Below, piece after piece: positions 7,020-9,295 of a DNA stretch of 9,295 nt. The position numbers were made by a program, and so were the translations under genes. The DNA is from Actinomycetota bacterium. GTDB taxonomy: Bacteria > Actinomycetota > Acidimicrobiia > Acidimicrobiales > Acidimicrobiaceae. Numbering within the stretch: position 1 is the stretch's first letter; the number at the start of each line of letters is the position of its first letter. The stretch is from positions 1 to 9,295 of the forward strand of contig SIRY01000030.1 of the NCBI GenBank assembly GCA_004366215.1, read 5' to 3'. The notes under the pieces are model-generated. The model searched no databases. It was given only the letters and a program-made list of their open reading frames with translations, and was not told the origin of the DNA.

Positions 7020-7854
7020 AGGCGTCCTCACAGCGCGTCGCCACGCCAATTCGCTGCATGAGCCGCTCGAGGGCGTGCTCGATCGCCTGAGGAGCCTCTC
7101 GAGGAACGTCGTGACCGACGCCGCCTAGGACCTCGAGCGACGCCCTCGGCACCCGCTCTGCGACCCGCTTGGCCAGCTCAACCGGGCACACCGGATCGAC
7201 CTCACCCCAGAGGAGCTCGATCGGCACGTGAGCACGCTCGAGCGCGTCGATGTGCTGCTCATTGACCGTTCGCACGAGCACCTCGCGCATCACGCCGCTG
7301 GCTGCACGATAGTCGGCAGAGCCCCAACGCTGACGGGCCCACTCGAGTGCGGCCTGCGGCACGAGACCGATCCGGCGAAGCGCTCGAACCGTCCGGTAAC
7401 CTACCGCAGCTCGTCCCCCGGGAGGGCGCAGAATGGGGCTCGAGACGATCAGCACGCCTTCGAGCGCGTCATCCTTCGTGGCGAGCCCCGCAAACTCGGC
7501 CGCGACGCGACCGCCGAAGGAGTGTCCTACGAGCACGAGGCTCTCCGCGCCTACCCGCCGCCGCACCCGCCGAAGCGGTTCCTGCAGCATGAGTGCGTAT
7601 CCGCGAGCGCCGACAGGCTGGAGCGGGGCGGTCGAGCGGCCAAAACCAGGCAGGTCGAACGCGACCGCAGCATGGTCACCCTGGCCAAGCAGTCCGACGA
7701 AGTCAGCGAGCGATCGGCCCCAGCCATGCAAGTACGCCACGAGCGGGCTCGTGCCGTGTCGGTACCGCGCTGCGAGCTCCTGGCCGTGGAGTTCTTCGAC
7801 GATCGAGTAGACGACTCCGAGCCGGTCGTGCCCGGCCGACTCACGCGCGCTCAC
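7012..7854 (-). CDS. alpha/beta-hydrolase fold protein linked to murF
   Basis: A 280-residue serine hydrolase with no signal peptide. Visible are the oxyanion-hole segment LHGWGRS (42-48), DLPGFGRS (67-74), the nucleophile elbow GHSFGG with Ser112, the acid Asp220 in WGEVDPV and the base His248 in GVGHDV, so the catalytic triad is complete. This motif style is that of the MhpC/haloperoxidase-like branch, but the substrate cannot be read from it. The GTG start at 7854-7852 overlaps the stop of the small Cys/His gene as GTGA. The stop overlaps the murF ATG by 8 bases (ATGAGTAG). This tight coupling to murF suggests a role near cell-wall precursors or envelope esters, which is inference only. 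Confidence 0.85.
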   Translation of the reverse strand: MSARESAGHDRLGVVYSIVEELHGQELAARYRHGTSPLVAYLHGWGRSLADFVGLLGQGDHAAVAFDLPGFGRSTAPLQPVGARGYALMLQEPLRRVRRRVGAESLVLVGHSFGGRVAAEFAGLATKDDALEGVLIVSSPILRPPGGRAAVGYRTVRALRRIGLVPQAALEWARQRWGSADYRAASGVMREVLVRTVNEQHIDALERAHVPIELLWGEVDPVCPVELAKRVAERVPRASLEVLGGVGHDVPREAPQAIEHALERLMQRIGVATRCEDAYE

Positions 7855-8093
7855 TCGGCTCCGTGCTCCTCCTCGATCGCGGTCGCGGCTTCGTGCACAC
7901 CTGGATCGGCGTCGCCTGGGAGCCCTTGCGACTGAGTTCGAAACAGCTCCTCCTCAACGAGGTGTGCCCGACACCAGGATGCGTGGCCGTGCACAGCGTC
8001 GCCCCCACATTCGTCGCAGCGCACGAGCGGCGCAGCGAGCCCTCGCTTCGCTCTTCGAGCCTCCTCATATCGGCGATGACGACCTTTCTTCAC
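7851..8093 (-). CDS. small Cys/His-rich protein, putative zinc-binding
   Basis: An 80-residue protein I do not recognise. A very basic N-terminus (KKGRHRRYEEARRAKR) leads into a possible zinc site: C26 and C29 in CDEC, H35 and H37, then C41 and H44 in CRAH, a CxxC...CxxH pattern. The C-terminal 35 residues are acidic. The case for a real gene rests on a good GGGAG six bases before the GTG at 8093-8091 and a 4-base GTGA overlap with the next gene. It is the first gene of the convoy after a 202-bp divergent intergenic region. A nucleic-acid-binding or regulatory role is possible, but no function is claimed. Confidence 0.65.
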   Translation of the reverse strand: MKKGRHRRYEEARRAKRGLAAPLVRCDECGGDAVHGHASWCRAHLVEEELFRTQSQGLPGDADPGVHEAATAIEEEHGAE

Positions 8094-8197
8094 GCGCCAC
8101 TCCCGCTCTCTTCCCGCCTCGATCCGTCCGGACCACCGGCCACCGTCTCCGCCCGCGAACCGCGCTGGAGGCTCTGCTCAGGCAAGCGCCGACAGCA

Positions 8198-8203
8198 AGT
8201 CTA
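8198..8203 (-). promoter_or_regulatory. candidate -10 element for the minus-strand convoy
   Basis: TAGACT on the minus strand, about 105 bases before the GTG of the small Cys/His gene. It matches the conserved positions of a TATAAT-type -10. No convincing TTGAC-like -35 is present at 16-18 bases, so this is tentative. Confidence 0.3.
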
Positions 8204-8250
8204 CTGCGACCGCGTCGATCCTCGCTGCGACGACGCGCGACGGTGCCACG

Positions 8251-8256
8251 TAGACT
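8251..8256 (+). promoter_or_regulatory. candidate -10 element for the plus-strand genes
   Basis: TAGACT about 40 bases before the GTG at 8296, which would leave a short leader of about 30 bases. The upstream TGCGAC (8226-8231) is at best a weak -35 with a 19-base spacer. Confidence 0.3.
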
Positions 8257-8283
8257 GAGGCTACAAGCCGCAATGGCCGACGG

Positions 8284-8288
8284 GGAGG
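8284..8288 (+). promoter_or_regulatory. ribosome-binding site of the 85-residue gene
   Basis: GGAGG seven bases before the GTG at 8296. It fixes the start of a gene that otherwise has no internal Met codon. Confidence 0.65.
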
Positions 8289-8295
8289 TTCCGAC

Positions 8296-8553
8296 GTGGA
8301 TCACCACCACGGCTTTAACCCCAACGAGGTGATCGACCGATTCCGGCAGCGTGCTGAGGCGGTGCGACATCGTGCTCTCCCTCCAGTCGAAGGGCCCGAG
8401 CGTCGACGGTTCATCGAGCAGGCAGAGCTCGACTTCTTCGACTTCTCGCTGCTTGCTGACGCGACGGCTCACCTCGAAGAGGGCATCTTGACCTTTACGA
8501 TCGATCTCCGTCCTCGTCCTGACGAGCGCCTGGCGTCGGACGAGAACGCGTGA
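8296..8553 (+). CDS. hypothetical protein, 85 residues
   Basis: A small soluble protein without signal peptide or membrane helix. It begins with a His-rich MDHHHGFNPNEV. It continues with a basic helical stretch (RFRQRAEAVRHR), a Pro-containing PPVEGPERRRF turn, and an aromatic-acidic segment ELDFFDFSLL, and ends with alternating hydrophobic residues (GILTFTIDLRPR) that look like a beta strand. I do not know its function; the sequence has the regular look of a conserved actinobacterial hypothetical. The GTG start is set by a well-spaced GGAGG. The only Met is the start residue. It lies 35 bases before a membrane protein gene on the same strand, and they probably share a transcript. Confidence 0.75.
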   Translation: MDHHHGFNPNEVIDRFRQRAEAVRHRALPPVEGPERRRFIEQAELDFFDFSLLADATAHLEEGILTFTIDLRPRPDERLASDENA

Positions 8554-8577
8554 CAACGGTGCGCTGAGTCACCGTTG
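8554..8577 (+). repeat. perfect 8-bp inverted repeat before a ribosome-binding site
   Basis: CAACGGTG (8554-8561) and CACCGTTG (8570-8577) are exact reverse complements separated by 8 bases. The pair fills the gap between one stop codon and the GGAGGAGGA of the next gene. There is no T-tract, so it is not a classical intrinsic terminator. It may be an intercistronic RNA hairpin or an operator dyad. Confidence 0.7.
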
Positions 8578-8585
8578 GAGGAGGA
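8577..8585 (+). promoter_or_regulatory. ribosome-binding site of the membrane protein gene
   Basis: GGAGGAGGA three to six bases before the GTG at 8589. It touches the right arm of the inverted repeat, so folding of that hairpin could affect access to it. Confidence 0.65.
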
Positions 8586-8588
8586 CGC

Positions 8589-9295
8589 GTGCTCTACAGC
8601 GAGGAGAACTCGCTCTTTGATCACCTTCTCGACCACGCTTCGATGGATCGGCTCGACGAGGAGCGACACGGCTCATCACCGCGAAGCGTCGCAGTCGCCC
8701 GAGCCGTCGCGATCAGCGGCCTCGGCCTCGTGGCGCTCAGTGCCCTCGAGGTCCTCACCGCTTTTGACCTTCGGATCGCGCTGGCGTGGCACATCATCCT
8801 CGGGGTCGTGCTCATCCCCCTGCTCGTGCTCAAGCTCGCGCTCGCCGCGTGGCGCTTCATATCTTTCTACCGCGCGAGCCCTGCTGGCCACGTGCGCAGT
8901 GCGCCGTGGCTCCCGCTTCGGCTCCTCGCTCCCATCCTCGTCGTCCTCACGGTGCTCGTCATCCTCTCAGGTCTCGAACTCACCCTCGCTGGTCCGAGCT
9001 CCTTCTCCGACACGTTCCTCGCGCCGGCACACTTTCTTCTCGCTGCTCTCTGGCTCGTCGTCCTATTCATCCACACGGTTGCCTACGCGCGCAGGTCGAC
9101 GCGTAGCACGATCGGCGATGTCCGGCGTGCCGTCCGGGGTCATCGAGGAGCCGCGCTGCGCATCGCGGCGGTGGTAGCGGCGCTCGCGAGCGGAGCACTG
9201 CTCGGAGTCGCGGTCCTACCGCAAGCGCGGACCTGGCAGCACGCCATGACCGTCGGGACTCGGCTCGCTGCGATCGCCGATCGGCGGCCGATGCC
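8589..9295 (+). CDS. multi-pass membrane protein, cytochrome b-like (3' end cut off by window)
   Basis: Hand translation from the GTG at 8589-8591 gives 235 residues open at the window end. After a hydrophilic, acidic N-terminus (1-33) there are five predicted membrane helices at about 34-58, 64-88, 108-134, 144-166 and 189-211. His68 lies in helix 2 (LAWHIILG), and His148 and His162 are 14 residues apart in helix 4. That is the spacing seen in HydC/FdnI-type di-haem b cytochromes, and helix 2 with a trailing LKLALAAWR also fits that fold. No His lies inside helix 1, so a full four-ligand set is not evident. An electron-transfer cytochrome b561-like membrane subunit is the best guess. A non-haem membrane protein cannot be excluded. 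The missing C-terminus may carry another domain. Confidence 0.7.
   Translation, partial: MLYSEENSLFDHLLDHASMDRLDEERHGSSPRSVAVARAVAISGLGLVALSALEVLTAFDLRIALAWHIILGVVLIPLLVLKLALAAWRFISFYRASPAGHVRSAPWLPLRLLAPILVVLTVLVILSGLELTLAGPSSFSDTFLAPAHFLLAALWLVVLFIHTVAYARRSTRSTIGDVRRAVRGHRGAALRIAAVVAALASGALLGVAVLPQARTWQHAMTVGTRLAAIADRRPM

Larger units (their letters stand above)
8094..8295. other. divergent intergenic region
   Basis: The only sizeable non-coding gap, between the left-facing convoy and the right-facing pair. It holds a TAGACT hexamer on each strand (8198-8203 minus, 8251-8256 plus), both plausible actinobacterial -10 elements, and the ribosome-binding sites of both flanking genes at its edges. 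No clear -35, tRNA, riboswitch or terminator stands out. Confidence 0.6.

Noticed and set aside
5571..7061. 496-residue plus-strand open frame
   Set aside because: It is antisense to the murF-like gene, is extremely rich in Arg, Asp, Glu and His, and has no recognisable domain. It is a high-GC shadow of a gene with clear Mur ligase motifs.
7593..8258. 221-residue plus-strand open frame
   Set aside because: Antisense to the hydrolase and small Cys/His gene, Arg-rich shadow composition, no motif.
8065..8556. 163-residue minus-strand open frame
   Set aside because: It is antisense to the 85-residue gene, which has a good ribosome-binding site and protein-like pattern, and it would also overlap the start of the small Cys/His gene.
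8554..8577. Rho-independent terminator
   Set aside because: The stem has no following T-tract and a gene's ribosome-binding site begins at its right arm.
1..9295. CRISPR array, tRNA, rRNA or insertion sequence
   Set aside because: No regularly spaced direct repeats, no cloverleaf-like segment and no transposase frame or terminal repeats were seen.

Overview
The window is about 68% G+C (estimated by eye) and almost fully coding, with overlapping genes and GTG starts nearly throughout. This points to a high-GC Gram-positive bacterium (Actinomycetota). An acidimicrobial relative is my best guess from the protein style, but nothing here proves the genus.

Layout. Nine minus-strand genes form one tightly packed convoy, transcribed from about 8093 down to 1. 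In order they are: a small Cys/His protein, an alpha/beta hydrolase, a membrane-anchored MurF-like ligase, a D-Ala-D-Ala ligase (Ddl), a bacterial PH/SHOCT membrane protein, a SAM-dependent methyltransferase, a second alpha/beta hydrolase, an alpha-methylacyl-CoA racemase (CaiB/BaiF superfamily), and a VirD4/TraG-like coupling ATPase cut off by the window start. Most neighbours overlap by 4 to 14 bases or abut. The clearest gaps are about 50 bp (murF-ddl) and about 66 bp (ddl to the PH gene, if its GTG start is right). A 202-bp divergent intergenic region (8094-8295) separates this convoy from two plus-strand genes: a conserved-looking 85-residue hypothetical protein, and a multi-pass membrane protein with b-cytochrome-like histidine spacing that runs off the right end.

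How the genes may work together. Ddl makes the D-Ala-D-Ala dipeptide and MurF adds it to the UDP-MurNAc-tripeptide, so the middle of the convoy is a cell-wall precursor module. Its MurF partner is unusual: it has N-terminal membrane helices, lacks a canonical His-Asn motif, and ends in an ENDLPD tail. The leading hydrolase overlaps this murF gene. The trailing block (methyltransferase, hydrolase, racemase) looks like small-molecule or lipid metabolism. The coupling-type ATPase at the end is out of place and lacks the usual N-terminal membrane anchor. No tRNA, rRNA, CRISPR array, insertion sequence or classical intrinsic terminator was seen.
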